A stretch of DNA of 8,683 nucleotides from an uncultured Lysobacteraceae bacterium (lineage in GTDB: Bacteria > Pseudomonadota > Gammaproteobacteria > Xanthomonadales > Rhodanobacteraceae), in NCBI GenBank assembly GCA_946482585.1, contig CAMLSI010000216.1, forward strand, positions 1 through 8,683, in the 5' to 3' direction. The notes beneath the pieces were generated by a model. That model saw only the letters and a program-made list of their open reading frames with translations, was not told the DNA's origin and ran no database searches. This document shows, piece after piece, positions 7,398 through 8,683 of the stretch. The position numbers and the translations under genes were made by a program. The stretch's first letter is position 1; the number at the start of each line of letters is the position of its first letter.

Positions 7398-8123
7398 ATG
7401 CGTTTCCGCGCCCTGCTCGCCTTCTGCGCCCTTCCTCTGCTCGCCTCGGCCGTCGAGCTCGGCCCGAACGACAGCTCATCGCCGCAGGTCCAGCCGCTCA
7501 AACCTTTCGTAGCCACCTACGACGTCAAGCGTGGCGGCAAGGTCATCGGCGAAGCCACGATGACGTTGAATCAGGCCGGCGCGAACGAATGGACACTCGT
7601 GACGGAAACGCGCGGAACGGCCGGCATGGCGAAACTGCTCGGCCTGGACGTTCGCGAGGAATCGCGCTTCGCCGATGTGGATGGCAAGACCCTGCAGAGC
7701 ATCGACTATCGCTACAAGCAGGATGCGACGTTGAAGTCGAAACAGCGTCGCATCGAATTCGACTGGACCGCCGGGGAAGCCCGCGTCACGGACAAGGACG
7801 AACTGTTCCGCTACGCGCTGCAGCCCGGCACGGTCGACCGCCACCTCGTCGTGCTCGCGCTGGCGCGCCAGCAGAAGATCGCGCCCCCTCTGAATTTCGC
7901 CGTCGCAAGCAAGGAAGCCGTCGAGCAACAGCGCTTCGAACGCCGCGAGAACAAGACGCTGAGCACGCCGGCAGGGCAGTTCCCTGCCACCCGCTACGAG
8001 CGCACCGACAAGCCCGGCAAGGGCAGCTCCTGGTATGCCGCGTCGCTGCTCGCGCCGCTGCAGGTGGAGCAGGCGCAGAAAGACGGCAACAGCATCGTGA
8101 TGGAGCTCAGAGCGATTCGCTGA
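7398..8123 (+). CDS. Exported DUF3108-family protein of unknown function
   Basis: A 241-residue protein that I assign to DUF3108 by overall pattern; no activity is established for the family. A signal peptide covers residues 1-18 (MRFR, a Leu/Ala/Phe core, ASA before VE) with no lipobox Cys at the cleavage site, so it is probably a soluble periplasmic protein. The body opens with PFVATYDVKRGGKVIGEATMTL (36-57), a beta-strand-like alternating pattern. YRYKQDATLKSKQRRIEFDW (104-123) follows, and the C-terminus holds GSSWYAASLLAPLQVEQ (209-225). This pattern resembles the outer-membrane-associated beta-sheet proteins of this group, but that is inference. The start is ATG 7398, with GGAG (7386-7389) 8 nt upstream. 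The 60-nt gap after purN holds no promoter I can recognise, so co-transcription with purM-purN is plausible. It ends convergent with murA. Confidence 0.85.
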   Translation: MRFRALLAFCALPLLASAVELGPNDSSSPQVQPLKPFVATYDVKRGGKVIGEATMTLNQAGANEWTLVTETRGTAGMAKLLGLDVREESRFADVDGKTLQSIDYRYKQDATLKSKQRRIEFDWTAGEARVTDKDELFRYALQPGTVDRHLVVLALARQQKIAPPLNFAVASKEAVEQQRFERRENKTLSTPAGQFPATRYERTDKPGKGSSWYAASLLAPLQVEQAQKDGNSIVMELRAIR

Positions 8124-8275
8124 GCGCGAGAGGCCTCAACCACATGGCGACCTCAAGCACCTCGGCGGCGAACGGCGGTCAGAAGCGCCGTCCGCCGTAG
8201 CCGCGGCACGTTCGTATTGCGCCGCGCGACGCCGCCGCTCTGCGCCGCGACAGAACACGGCGGCTGGTCAGCGGC
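8124..8275. terminator. Convergent gap with inverted repeats, possible terminator region
   Basis: This 152-bp gap lies between the facing stops of the DUF3108 gene and murA. ACGGCGG (8172-8178) can pair with CCGCCGT (8192-8198), and its first six bases can alternatively pair with CGCCGT (8186-8191). GCCGCCG (8231-8237) can pair with CGGCGGC (8258-8264). The 9-mer TGCGCCGCG occurs twice (8218-8226 and 8241-8249). No T-run follows any stem on either strand. Termination here is inferred from the gene arrangement. Confidence 0.3.

Positions 8276-8683
<408 letters not shown>

Overview
This window is a high-GC bacterial chromosome segment that is almost fully coding. All eight genes are conserved housekeeping or envelope genes. 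The proteins look gammaproteobacterial. The arrangement of purM-purN-DUF3108, with a divergent DUF2066 / CDP-alcohol phosphatidyltransferase / AI-2E-type permease / hda cluster, suggests the Xanthomonadales (Lysobacterales) or relatives. That placement is inference from protein similarity and remembered gene order, not from a search. I see no rRNA, tRNA, CRISPR array, insertion sequence, phage gene or compositional island.

Layout. (1) 1-1294, minus: an M20-family dipeptidase that runs off the left edge and lacks its C-terminus. (2) 1544-1852, plus: a small secreted ComEA-like helix-hairpin-helix protein, divergent from the peptidase. (3) 1975-5532, minus: a tightly packed four-gene unit read right to left. 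It encodes a secreted DUF2066 protein, a CDP-alcohol phosphatidyltransferase, an AI-2E/PerM-type membrane protein and Hda. The junctions are a 3-nt gap, a 4-nt ATGA overlap and a 1-nt gap. (4) 5659-8123, plus: purM and purN, with stop and start sharing one base, followed after 60 nt by a secreted DUF3108 protein. (5) 8276-8683, minus: the C-terminal third of MurA, running off the right edge and convergent with the DUF3108 gene.

How they work together. PurM and PurN are two enzymes of de novo IMP synthesis (AIR synthetase and GAR formyltransferase). Hda is the DnaA-family AAA+ protein that works with the DNA sliding clamp to inactivate ATP-DnaA after initiation. It sits last in a unit whose other members act in or at the envelope. 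DUF2066 and DUF3108 are conserved exported proteins of unknown function, one on each side of the purine genes. MurA starts peptidoglycan precursor synthesis. The 126-bp gap between DUF2066 and purM carries the best promoter signal in the window: an extended -10 followed by a C4T6 run and a leader without a Shine-Dalgarno sequence.

I looked for an undescribed system and did not find a convincing one. The long open frames opposite the real genes are shadows of high-GC coding sequence. The observations most worth a second look are the purM promoter and leader, the two exported proteins of unknown function flanking purM-purN, and the translational linkage of hda to envelope genes.
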